A stretch of DNA of 7,993 nucleotides from JAJPJX01 sp964568355 (GTDB taxonomy: Bacteria; Acidobacteriota; Terriglobia; Bryobacterales; Bryobacteraceae): positions 1-7,993 of the forward strand of contig CAZMRK010000669.1 of assembly GCA_964568355.1 (NCBI GenBank). Direction: 5' to 3'. A model generated the notes under the pieces. It worked only from the letters and a program-made list of their open reading frames with translations. It had not been told where the DNA came from and did no database searches. The translations under genes were made by a program, and so were the position numbers. This document shows positions 1-6,227 of the stretch, in pieces (the stretch's first letter is position 1; each line of letters opens with the position of its first letter).

Positions 1-31
1 TCCACTCTGTCTATACACTCTGGAAAGACAT

Positions 32-490
32 ATGGCAACGTCGTGGTGGGCCCTGCTGCTGTTGACAGCGACGTCCTGGCTGAGCGCGGCAGACCTAGGA
101 GTCAAGGCATACCTGGTGGGCGGGACGGTCGCCAGCCTGCCTCAGAAGGCGGATGGTTATATCAACCTGACCGGCGAGGGAGCGCTCTCGTTCGTGTGCA
201 AGGGCAATGCGCTGAGCATCGCCTACGACAAGGTCAATACCCTGGAATACGGCCAGCGGGTAAGCCGGCGCTTCGCCGAGGCGATCCTGATCTCGCCCGT
301 GCTGCTGTTGAGCAAATCGCGGAAACACTTTGTGACCATCGGCTACACGGACGAGGAAGGGCATCAGCAGGCGCTGGTTTTTCGGGTCAGTAAGGGAGAT
401 GTGCGCACCGTGCTGGCGGGACTGGAAGCCAAGACAGGCCGGCGCGTCGAGTATCAGGACGACGAAGCCAGAAAATCCGGGAAAGGATGA
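32..490 (+). CDS. Small exported protein of unknown function
   Basis: Encodes 152 residues with no family I can name firmly. Residues 3-19 form a hydrophobic stretch ending in small residues (SAA at 18-20), so a signal peptide cut near residue 19-20 is likely. It is odd in having no Lys or Arg before the hydrophobic core. The mature part looks like a compact beta-rich domain with a C-terminal helix: a conserved-looking EYGQRV segment (residues 71-76), a hydrophobic ISPVLLLS stretch (87-94), KHFVTIGYTD (98-107), and a charged helical tail ending KSGKG. It resembles, from memory only, a hypothetical family common in Acidobacteriota. The ATG follows GGAAAG (22-27) at a short spacing of 4 nt. The frame is open upstream to the window edge, so a start further left cannot be excluded. 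The next gene begins 4 bp downstream, so the two are probably co-transcribed. The ORF itself is well supported; its function is unknown. Confidence 0.8.
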   Translation: MATSWWALLLLTATSWLSAADLGVKAYLVGGTVASLPQKADGYINLTGEGALSFVCKGNALSIAYDKVNTLEYGQRVSRRFAEAILISPVLLLSKSRKHFVTIGYTDEEGHQQALVFRVSKGDVRTVLAGLEAKTGRRVEYQDDEARKSGKG

Positions 491-494
491 TTAC

Positions 495-1079
495 ATGCTC
501 CTGATCCTGCTTCTTGCGGCGGCGGCGCAGGCGGGCGGTCCGCCAGTGGCGCCGGCCGTTCCGGCCTCCTCTGCGGCGATCGAGGAAGCCGGGCTGCGGG
601 AACTGCTGACCATCCGGCGGGTCTTTGTAGACCGGCTGAGCGGCGGCGAGACGGCGGCTCAGATGCGCGACATGATCATGAGCAGCCTACAGAATTCGCG
701 CCTGTTCGTGATCACCGAAAATCAGGAGCGGGCGGACGCGATTCTGCGCGGCTCGGCGGAGGACCTGGTCTTTACCGACACTCATTCTTCGAGCGACAGC
801 ATCAACGCCCATGCCAATTTCGGAAATTCCCGCAGTACCCGCGAACGCGGGCAATATGCCGGCGTCACGGCGGGGGAGAACGAATCGGAGCGCAGCACCG
901 AACGCCGGCACGAAGCGGTAGCCGCCGTACGGCTGGTGAACAAAGAGGGAGATGTAATCTGGTCGACCACCCAGGAAAGCCTGGGCGGCAAGTTCCGCGG
1001 GGCCAGCGCCGACGTGGCGGACAAGATCACGCGGCGGCTGGCCGAAGACTATCAGAAGGCCAAAAAATTAAAGCCCTAG
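495..1079 (+). CDS. Exported protein with CsgG/TolB-N-like region, function unknown
   Basis: Encodes 194 residues. The start at 495 is chosen because it begins directly with a hydrophobic signal-like segment (residues 1-13, ending AQA) and is preceded by GGAAAGGA (480-487) at good spacing. The frame is open back to an ATG at 399, but that would add 32 hydrophilic residues ahead of the signal and overlap the upstream gene. After a Pro/Ala-rich linker (14-27), residues 38-93 read as strand-helix-strand: VFVDRLSGG, then AQMRDMIMSSLQNS, then LFVITENQERADAILRG. This pattern recalls the N-terminal domains of CsgG/TolB/LpoB-like outer-membrane-associated proteins, in which a subunit 'recovers' a name from a degenerate fold. 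Residues 97-137 are Ser/Arg/Glu-rich and low in complexity. The tail has VIWSTTQES (154-162) and a final amphipathic helix with basic residues. No lipobox Cys is present. Role unknown; a periplasmic or outer-membrane-associated location is inferred. Confidence 0.8.
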   Translation: MLLILLLAAAAQAGGPPVAPAVPASSAAIEEAGLRELLTIRRVFVDRLSGGETAAQMRDMIMSSLQNSRLFVITENQERADAILRGSAEDLVFTDTHSSSDSINAHANFGNSRSTRERGQYAGVTAGENESERSTERRHEAVAAVRLVNKEGDVIWSTTQESLGGKFRGASADVADKITRRLAEDYQKAKKLKP

Positions 1080-1101
1080 CTTCTGCCTCCCACCGGGCTT
1101 T
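1070..1101. terminator. Weak terminator-like inverted repeat at the end of the exported-protein pair
   Basis: AAAGCCC (1070-1076) and GGGCTTT (1095-1101) form a perfect 7-bp inverted repeat around an 18-nt loop. The left arm overlaps the stop codon of the upstream gene. On the + strand the right arm has only TTT before CGTC, so it is a poor intrinsic terminator. Read on the - strand, GGGCTTT is followed by AATTTTTT, a better tract, but no - strand gene feeds into it. It may partly separate the exported pair from the chemotaxis operon; this is weakly supported. Confidence 0.3.
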
Positions 1102-1168
1102 CGTCTACAGAATTTTCGCGAATTTCCGATATATTTCTCGTGAATTATTTCTCACCCGGAGCTCTATT
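1102..1168 (+). promoter_or_regulatory. Candidate promoter/leader region of the chemotaxis operon
   Basis: This A+T-rich stretch sits in the 89-bp gap ahead of the first chemotaxis gene, in otherwise G+C-rich DNA. It has a TATATT (1130-1135) that could be a -10 element, and a TCTACA (1104-1109) matching TTGACA at 4 of 6 positions. The 20-bp spacing between them is too long for a normal sigma-70 promoter. GAATT occurs three times (1110, 1120, 1142), 10 and 22 bp apart, and TTCGCGAA (1115-1122) is a perfect 8-bp palindrome. GGAG at 1158-1161 is the ribosome binding site of the STAS gene, 7 nt from its ATG. The promoter location is an inference from context and composition. Confidence 0.3.
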
Positions 1169-1540
1169 ATGAGCCCGATGGATCCCGCCGCGGCCGGTTC
1201 TTTTTGCGTGCGTCTGGTGGAGCAGGAAGCGCACCATGTGGTGGAACTGGGGGGCATGGTGTGCCTGGATGCGGCGGCGACCCTGCGCAATGAAGCCAGC
1301 CGGCTGCTGGTCGGGCAGAAAGATGTCGCCATCGACTGGAGCGGCGCCGAGCACGTGGATGCGAGCGCATTACAGGTGCTGCTGGCCCTGGAGCGATCGC
1401 TGGCGTCCAGCGGCCGGAGACTTTTTGTCCGCGCCGACAATGCGACCGTACGACGCTATCTGGAACTGGCGGGGCTGGGGGGATATTTCGAGCCGGAGGG
1501 GGAGCAAACCATTGCCCAAAACGGTGCTGATCGTCGATGA
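1169..1540 (+). CDS. STAS-domain protein (anti-sigma-antagonist-like) at head of chemotaxis operon
   Basis: Encodes 123 residues making up a single STAS domain (about residues 13-110), the fold of SpoIIAA/RsbV and MlaB. Visible landmarks are the first-strand region VVELGGMVCLDAA (24-36), VAIDWSGAEHVDASALQVLLAL (53-74) and the GRRLFVRADN strand-turn (82-91). At the loop where SpoIIAA and RsbV carry D-S-S/T-G with phosphorylated Ser, this protein reads D64-A65-S66-A67. The phospho-acceptor position is therefore Ala and the neighbouring Ser is kept, more like MlaB-type STAS domains. It may act as a non-phosphorylated binding module rather than a kinase-switched anti-anti-sigma factor. No partner kinase or sigma factor is in the window. 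The start has GGAG 7 nt upstream. The 3' end overlaps the cheY start by 29 bp in another frame, so translational coupling to the chemotaxis genes is likely. The domain call is firm; the role is inferred. Confidence 0.9.
   Translation: MSPMDPAAAGSFCVRLVEQEAHHVVELGGMVCLDAAATLRNEASRLLVGQKDVAIDWSGAEHVDASALQVLLALERSLASSGRRLFVRADNATVRRYLELAGLGGYFEPEGEQTIAQNGADRR
1495..1504 (+). promoter_or_regulatory. Ribosome binding site that fixes the TTG start of cheY
   Basis: GGAGGGGGAG lies inside the 3' part of the STAS gene, 7 nt before TTG at 1512. No ATG or GTG in the cheY frame lies near the expected N-terminus. Starting at the TTG gives the canonical beginning PKTVLIVDDS, so this purine-rich site supports TTG as the true start. 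Confidence 0.75.
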
Positions 1541-1877
1541 TTCCCTGACCATTCGCCAGATGGTTTCTTTCACGCTGCAGGAAGCCGGTTTCGCCGTGCT
1601 GTCGGCGGTGGACGGCCAGGATGCAATGGAAAAGCTGGGAGACCAACGGGTGGACCTGGTGATCACGGATCTGAATATGCCCCGGCTGGACGGCATCGCT
1701 CTGATCCGCGCCCTGCGCGAGCGCACCCTTTCGCGGCATACTCCGATCCTCATGCTGACTACCGAATCGCAGGACCAGAAAAAGCAGGAGGGGCGCGCCG
1801 CCGGCGCATCGGGATGGATGGTGAAACCATTTCGTCCGGAGAAACTGGTGCAGACGATTGCCAGGCTCCTGCCATGA
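1512..1877 (+). CDS. cheY: CheY-type single-domain response regulator
   Basis: Encodes a stand-alone receiver domain of 121 residues, the usual CheY length. It takes phosphate from CheA and carries the signal to the output machinery in the cytoplasm. All key residues are present: the metal-binding acidic pair D9-D10, phospho-acceptor D53 in ITDLNMPRLDG, T83/T84 in the switch position and K105 in the KPF motif. No output domain follows. The start is TTG at 1512, supported by the strong purine-rich site at 1495-1504. A longer in-frame reading from 1236 would only translate the STAS gene out of frame. The first 29 bp overlap the STAS gene, and cheA begins 12 bp after the stop. No cheZ, cheC or cheX phosphatase is in the window, so its dephosphorylation route is unknown. 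The family call is very firm; whether the output is flagellar is not shown. Confidence 0.95.
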   Translation: MPKTVLIVDDSLTIRQMVSFTLQEAGFAVLSAVDGQDAMEKLGDQRVDLVITDLNMPRLDGIALIRALRERTLSRHTPILMLTTESQDQKKQEGRAAGASGWMVKPFRPEKLVQTIARLLP

Positions 1878-1889
1878 AAGGCCAATCCT

Positions 1890-3854
1890 GTGGACATTGA
1901 TCTGAGCCGCTTCCGGGAGACCTTTTTCCAGGAGGCAGCCGAGCACACGGCCGGGATGGAAGCCGGGCTGCTGGGGCTGGCCGACCGCCCGGCGGATGAA
2001 GAGACGCTGAACGCGATCTTTCGCGGCGCGCACTCCATCAAGGCCGGCGCCGGGACGTTCGGCTTCGAGGCAGTCGCCCGCTTCACGCACCAGTTGGAAA
2101 GCCTGCTCGACGATTTGAGATCGGGAAAAGTCAGCATTAGTTCTCCCCTGATCGATCTGCTGCTGCGTGCAGTGGATTTCCTGAAGGAGTTACTGGACGC
2201 GGCCGCCAGAGGGGATGTCGAGGCGCATTCCGAGGCGATGAATCCGATCCTGGACGCTCTGGGAGCGGCTCGCGGCAGCCCGGGTCCGGGCAGGCAGGCG
2301 CCGGGAGAGAGCGCGACGGGCAGCGCCGCTCCACAGTCGCGCAGAGAATATCTGATCACCTTCGAGCCGCATCCGGAGTTGTTCCGGATGGGACTGGACC
2401 CGTTCCTGGTGCTGCGGGACCTGTCGGCGCTGGGTACCGTAGTCAAGGTCGAGGCAGACCTGTCGCGGCTGCCGCCGCTTGCCATCCTCGATCCGGAAAC
2501 CTGCTATCTCGGCTGGAAATTACGCCTGGCATCCAGTGCGGGGCTGCCCGAGGTTCGCGACGTTTTTGCATTCGTGGAAGACCTGGCTACGGTCTCCGTG
2601 CAACTCTCACCGGCGGTGGCGGAGCCGGCTCTGGCGGCTGTAGGAAAGGCCTCCCGGAGGTCTTCGCATGAATCTTCCATTCGCGTGTCCACGGAGAAAG
2701 TGGACCATCTTATCGATCTGGTAGGGGAACTGGTGATCGCGCAATCGATGGCTACGCAGATCATGAACACCTTCCGGCCGGATATGCTGGCGAGGCTCCG
2801 GGAGGCGGTGGCGGACATGGAGCGCTTTACCCGCGAGTTGCAGGAGCGCGTGATGAGTATCCGGATGCTGCCGATCGGCACCATCTTCAGCCGCTTCCCA
2901 CGGCTGGTGCACGACGTGGCGGCGTCGCTCGAAAAGCAAGTGACGCTCGAAGTCAGCGGCGAGGATACCGAGCTGGACAAAGGCGTGGTCGAGCAGATTG
3001 CGGATCCATTGACCCACCTGGTGCGCAACGCGGTGGATCACGGAATTGAATTGCCCGAGCAGCGGCGGCAGGCTGGAAAGCCCGCCGAGGGCACCGTGCG
3101 GTTGAGCGCCTATCACCAGGGCGGCAACGTGATCGTGGAAGTGACCGACGACGGACGGGGGCTGGACTTGGAGCGAATCCGCCAGAAGGGTGTGGATCGA
3201 GGCTTGATCGCCGCGGGTGAGGAGCTATCGGAGGATCAGGTGGCCGCACTGATCTTCCGCCCGGGCTTTTCGACCGCCCAGGTGGTGAGCGATCTGTCCG
3301 GCCGCGGAGTGGGTATGGATGTCGTACGCAAGGGGGTCGAAGCGCTCAATGGCTCGGTGACCTTCAGCAGTCGGCCGGGAGAGGGATCCTGCTTCCGGGT
3401 CAAGCTGCCGCTGACGCTTGCCGTCTTGGACGGGCTGCTGCTGAAAGTGGGAAGCCAGACGTATGTACTGCCGCTGGTTTCCATTGCAGAGTCCATTCAG
3501 CCGGGCAGGGAGCAGGTACGAGACGTGGCCGGGCGCGGCGAGGTGATTGTGGTTCGCAAAGATCCGCTTCCTTTGTTGCGCTTACATCGCCTGTTCGGCG
3601 TTCCCGACGCGATCACCGATCCCAGCCGTGGGCTGGCGGTCATCGTGGAGCACGAAGGCCGCCATCTGGCGTTGCTCGTAGACGAACTGGTAGGCCAGCA
3701 GCAGGTGGTGATCAAGAGCCTGGAAACCCATTTCCGGAAAGTGGAAGGGATTATGGGCGCGACCATCCTGGGGGATGGTCATGCCGCTCTGATCCTGGAC
3801 ATTGCAGGGATTGTGGAGATGTCACGCTGCGGCCGCGGCTTGCAAGCGGCCTGA
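1890..3854 (+). CDS. cheA: CheA chemotaxis histidine kinase
   Basis: Encodes 654 residues with the full CheA layout. P1 (HPt) spans about 1-105, with phosphorylated His48 in GAHSIKAG. A Gly/Pro/Ala linker (127-150) leads to a P2-like CheY/CheB-docking domain (about 151-235), and a second linker to the P3 dimerisation helices (about 262-330). The P4 ATPase domain (about 331-508) has the N box HLVRNAVDHG (N380, H384), the G1 box DDGRG (420-424) and the G2 box GRGVGMDVV (471-479). The P5 CheW-like domain covers about 509-645. It autophosphorylates under control of the MCP-CheW array and phosphorylates CheY and CheB. The start is GTG at 1890: it gives the standard short N-terminus before HPt helix 1 and has AAAGG (1877-1881) 8 nt upstream, at the cheY stop. 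The next in-frame Met (residue 23) would cut into the HPt domain. Length and order are normal, and all catalytic boxes look intact. Confidence 0.97.
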   Translation: MDIDLSRFRETFFQEAAEHTAGMEAGLLGLADRPADEETLNAIFRGAHSIKAGAGTFGFEAVARFTHQLESLLDDLRSGKVSISSPLIDLLLRAVDFLKELLDAAARGDVEAHSEAMNPILDALGAARGSPGPGRQAPGESATGSAAPQSRREYLITFEPHPELFRMGLDPFLVLRDLSALGTVVKVEADLSRLPPLAILDPETCYLGWKLRLASSAGLPEVRDVFAFVEDLATVSVQLSPAVAEPALAAVGKASRRSSHESSIRVSTEKVDHLIDLVGELVIAQSMATQIMNTFRPDMLARLREAVADMERFTRELQERVMSIRMLPIGTIFSRFPRLVHDVAASLEKQVTLEVSGEDTELDKGVVEQIADPLTHLVRNAVDHGIELPEQRRQAGKPAEGTVRLSAYHQGGNVIVEVTDDGRGLDLERIRQKGVDRGLIAAGEELSEDQVAALIFRPGFSTAQVVSDLSGRGVGMDVVRKGVEALNGSVTFSSRPGEGSCFRVKLPLTLAVLDGLLLKVGSQTYVLPLVSIAESIQPGREQVRDVAGRGEVIVVRKDPLPLLRLHRLFGVPDAITDPSRGLAVIVEHEGRHLALLVDELVGQQQVVIKSLETHFRKVEGIMGATILGDGHAALILDIAGIVEMSRCGRGLQAA

Positions 3855-3877
3855 GTCGGTCTTGTGAAAGGAGAGGC

Positions 3878-4390
3878 ATGGCACAACAGGTGGCGCCGGC
3901 AGAACCGGCTGGAACCGATGCCGCGACCAACCAGTTCCTGACGTTTGTCCTGGGGACGGAGCAGTACGGTGTGGAGATCTTGCGCGTGCAGGAAATCCGG
4001 GGATATTCGACGGTCACGCCGATTCCGAACACTCCACCCTATATCCAGGGCGTAATGAATTTGCGCGGGACGGTGATTCCCGTGGTGGATTTGCGCGCGA
4101 AGTTCTCGATGCAGCCCGGCGAGTATGACAAGTTTACGGTGATCATCGTCGTGAAGGTGAGCGAAAAGGTCATCGGTCTGGTGGTAGATGCCGTGTCGGA
4201 CGTGCTGGATATTCCTTCCTCCGAGCTCCGCGCGGCTCCGGACCTGGGTGCGCGGGTGGACACGCGATTTATCAGCGGGATGGCCAATGTCGGCGATCGT
4301 CTGACCATGCTGCTGGACTTGGAAAGACTTTTGAACGAGGACGAGGTCACCGTACTGGAAAGCCTGAGCAATGAGGAGAAGCGGAAATGA
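3878..4390 (+). CDS. cheW: CheW coupling protein
   Basis: Encodes 170 residues: one CheW (SH3-like double barrel) domain at about 18-155, with a 17-residue lead and a short charged tail (EDE, NEEKRK). It bridges the MCP hairpin tip and the P5 domain of CheA in the cytoplasmic receptor array. Recognisable stretches are FLTFVLGTEQYGVEIL (20-35), the QEIRGY segment (38-43) and NLRGTVIPVVDLR (61-73), whose Arg corresponds to the conserved receptor-binding region of E. coli CheW. A good Shine-Dalgarno-like AAAGGAGAGG (3867-3876) lies just before the ATG, and cheA ends 23 bp upstream. Its stop overlaps the MCP start as ATGA (4387-4390), a sign of coupled translation at matching levels. A lone CheW next to a single MCP and CheA makes a minimal self-contained array. 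Confidence 0.96.
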   Translation: MAQQVAPAEPAGTDAATNQFLTFVLGTEQYGVEILRVQEIRGYSTVTPIPNTPPYIQGVMNLRGTVIPVVDLRAKFSMQPGEYDKFTVIIVVKVSEKVIGLVVDAVSDVLDIPSSELRAAPDLGARVDTRFISGMANVGDRLTMLLDLERLLNEDEVTVLESLSNEEKRK

Positions 4391-6138
4391 AATGGTTTAA
4401 GAACCTGCGTACGATGCCGAAGCTGATGCTGGGTTTCGGCTTTTTGGTCCTGCTGATGGGAGCGGTCGGCATCCAGGGCGTGACCGGCATGGCATCGATT
4501 AGCGCCATGCTGGATACGATGTACCAGCGCGACCTGGCCGGGGTGGCCGCGGTGAAAGACGTAGATGCGATCATCGCGAAAATCGGACGGGAAGTTCGAC
4601 AGGCGGTTGTCGATACCGACGCCGGCGCGATGCAGGCCGACGCCCAGCGGGTACAGGCATATTTTGAGTCGGCTGAACAATCGCTGAATAATGCCGATCG
4701 CGTTTTCTATACCGACGGCGGAAAGGCCGCCCTGGCCCGGCTCCGAGCCGAACTGGCCGAATATCGGGTACTGGCCAACGACTGTCTGCGGCTTACCCTG
4801 GCGAACGACAACAAAGGCGCCGTGGCGGTTCTGGCGAAGGGCCGGGTTGCCGGAACTCAACTGGCGCAGGCGGCTGCGGACGCGATTGCGCTAAAAGACA
4901 AGACCGCGAAACAGGCCTTTGACGAGAGCAACGCTACCTATTTGCGGCTCAGAAGTACGATGCTGGCCATGATCCTGTTCGCCGCATGCCTGGCAGCCGC
5001 TCTGGGTGTGTTTCTGTCCCGGCTGGTCTCCGGGCCGATGGCGCGTGCCGTGGATGCGTTTCAGGCGATGGCTGCCGGAGACCTGACCTGCAAGCTGATC
5101 GTGCCGACCAAGGACGAAGTGGGTCAAATGGCGGAGGCCATGAACAAAGCCGTCGACGGGATGCGCCAGGCGCTCACCGAGGTGCAGGCTTCCGCGGAGG
5201 TCGTGACGGAGGCGGCCCAGCAACTGGCATCCAGCTCCGAAGAACTTTCGAGCGGAGCCCAGGAGCAGGCATCCAGCCTGGAGGAGACCTCGGCAAGCCT
5301 GGAGGAGATCACGTCCTCGGTGCGGCAGAATGCGGATTCCGCCAAACAGGCCAACCAACTGGCGACGGTGGCGCGCGATTCGGCCGAGAAGGGCGGGCAA
5401 GTGGTCGCCTCGGCGGTGACGGCTATGAACGAGATCAACGTTTCTTCCAAGAAGATCGCGGATATCATTACGACGATCGACGAAATTGCCTTCCAGACCA
5501 ATCTGCTGGCGCTCAACGCGGCAGTGGAAGCAGCGCGGGCGGGCGAGCAGGGCAGGGGATTTGCGGTGGTGGCGGCCGAGGTGCGCAGCCTGGCCCAGCG
5601 CAGCGCGACAGCGGCCAAGGAGATCAAGACGCTGATCCAGGATTCCGTTCGCAAAGTGGAGAGCGGCTCGGATATGGTGAACAAATCGGGCCAGGCGCTG
5701 CTCGACATCGTGGCTTCGGTGAAGCGGGTGACCGATATTGTGGGCGAGATCGCCGCAGCGTCCCAGGAGCAGGCCAGCGGAGTGGAGCAGGTGGGGAACG
5801 CTGTTTCGCAGATGGATCAGGTGACGCAGCAGAATGCAGCCCAGACGGAGGAATTATCGTCGACTGCGGAGGGGCTCTCCAGTAGCGCGGAGCAGTTGCA
5901 GGCCATGGTGGCACGCTTCAAGTTGTCAGACGAACAGGGCCTGGACCAGCGGCGCGCGCGGGTGCGCGCCACGGAGCCTTCGCTGACGCGATCGAAGCCC
6001 AGGGCTCGTGCTCCCCATGCCTCCGCGGCACGTCCGGCAAATCCGCACAGAGGGGATGCCGGGCAGATCGCGGCGTTGAGCACAGCGGTTGCGAATCAGA
6101 CAGCCAGTGAGAGAGCCGGAGGGTTCGAGGAGTTCTAG
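4387..6138 (+). CDS. Methyl-accepting chemotaxis protein, 36H class, with C-terminal docking pentapeptide
   Basis: Encodes 583 residues. A basic N-terminus (KWFKNLR) precedes TM1 (about 13-33). A helical periplasmic sensor of about 155 residues (35-190), probably a four-helix bundle of the 4HB_MCP kind, is followed by TM2 (about 191-211), HAMP (about 212-264; P217, GDLT, KDEVG) and the signalling hairpin. The tip IDEIAFQTNLLALNAAVEAA (364-383) is nearly identical to enterobacterial receptors; F369, R384 and E387 match the trimer contacts of Tsr. Candidate methylation sites are E293, E300, E307 and E489. Spacing from E300 to R384 (84) and from R384 to E489 (105) equals Tsr E304-R388-E493 from memory, so there is no gap: heptad class 36H. 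After residue 512 comes a basic, Pro/Arg-rich flexible linker of about 65 residues, ending in GFEEF, which fits the x-[FWYH]-x-x-[FWYH] CheR/CheB tether. AGGAG (4374-4378) precedes the start. The ligand is unknown. Confidence 0.96.
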   Translation: MKWFKNLRTMPKLMLGFGFLVLLMGAVGIQGVTGMASISAMLDTMYQRDLAGVAAVKDVDAIIAKIGREVRQAVVDTDAGAMQADAQRVQAYFESAEQSLNNADRVFYTDGGKAALARLRAELAEYRVLANDCLRLTLANDNKGAVAVLAKGRVAGTQLAQAAADAIALKDKTAKQAFDESNATYLRLRSTMLAMILFAACLAAALGVFLSRLVSGPMARAVDAFQAMAAGDLTCKLIVPTKDEVGQMAEAMNKAVDGMRQALTEVQASAEVVTEAAQQLASSSEELSSGAQEQASSLEETSASLEEITSSVRQNADSAKQANQLATVARDSAEKGGQVVASAVTAMNEINVSSKKIADIITTIDEIAFQTNLLALNAAVEAARAGEQGRGFAVVAAEVRSLAQRSATAAKEIKTLIQDSVRKVESGSDMVNKSGQALLDIVASVKRVTDIVGEIAAASQEQASGVEQVGNAVSQMDQVTQQNAAQTEELSSTAEGLSSSAEQLQAMVARFKLSDEQGLDQRRARVRATEPSLTRSKPRARAPHASAARPANPHRGDAGQIAALSTAVANQTASERAGGFEEF

Positions 6139-6161
6139 CGCCCCGCTGAAACGTTCCTCTT

Positions 6162-6201
6162 GCCGCCCGCCCGTGCACCCAGGTTGCCGCACGGGCGCGG
6201 C
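6162..6201 (+). promoter_or_regulatory. Strong GC hairpin in the mcp-cheR gap
   Basis: CGCCCGTGC (6168-6176) pairs perfectly with GCACGGGCG (6189-6197) around a 12-nt loop. Outside a 2-nt bulge, GCCG (6162-6165) pairs with CGGC (6198-6201), giving 13 base pairs. No T-run follows on the + strand, so it is not a classical terminator. It lies 24 nt after the MCP stop and 26 nt before the cheR ATG. In such a tight operon it could stabilise the upstream mRNA or lower cheR translation relative to the receptor. The structure is seen directly; the function is inferred. Confidence 0.5.
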
Positions 6202-6227
6202 GAGACGGGATGCAGGTGCAGTAACCA

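Noticed and set aside
12..17. TATACA resembling a -10 element before the first gene
   Set aside because: Only about 15 nt before the ATG, with any -35 outside the window; too little sequence to support it.
399..494. Upstream ATG extending the second exported protein by 32 residues
   Set aside because: It would hide the signal-like N-terminus and overlap the previous gene, while ATG 495 has a good ribosome binding site.
1167..2090. 307-codon open frame on the - strand
   Set aside because: Antisense to STAS, cheY and cheA; Pro/Arg/His-rich shadow with no family features.
1370..2485. Long open frame of 371 codons on the - strand
   Set aside because: It lies fully antisense to cheY and cheA, its translation is Ser/Arg-rich and without recognisable domains, and G+C-rich codon use on the + strand explains the lack of stops.
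3831..3851. GGCCGC...GCGGCC inverted repeat at the end of cheA, with a GCTTGCAAGC palindrome
   Set aside because: It lies inside the last cheA codons, has no T-run, and cheW follows at 23 bp within the operon; it is common in G+C-rich coding DNA.
4039..4860. 273-codon open frame on the - strand
   Set aside because: Antisense to cheW and the MCP start; no recognisable motifs.
4986..5885. 299-codon open frame on the + strand inside the MCP
   Set aside because: Out-of-frame shadow of the MCP, with Gly/Arg-rich low-complexity translation.
5951..5970. GGCGCGC/GCGCGCC 7-bp hairpin in the MCP linker region
   Set aside because: Explained by Arg/Ala codons in a G+C-rich low-complexity linker; no evidence for a separate role.
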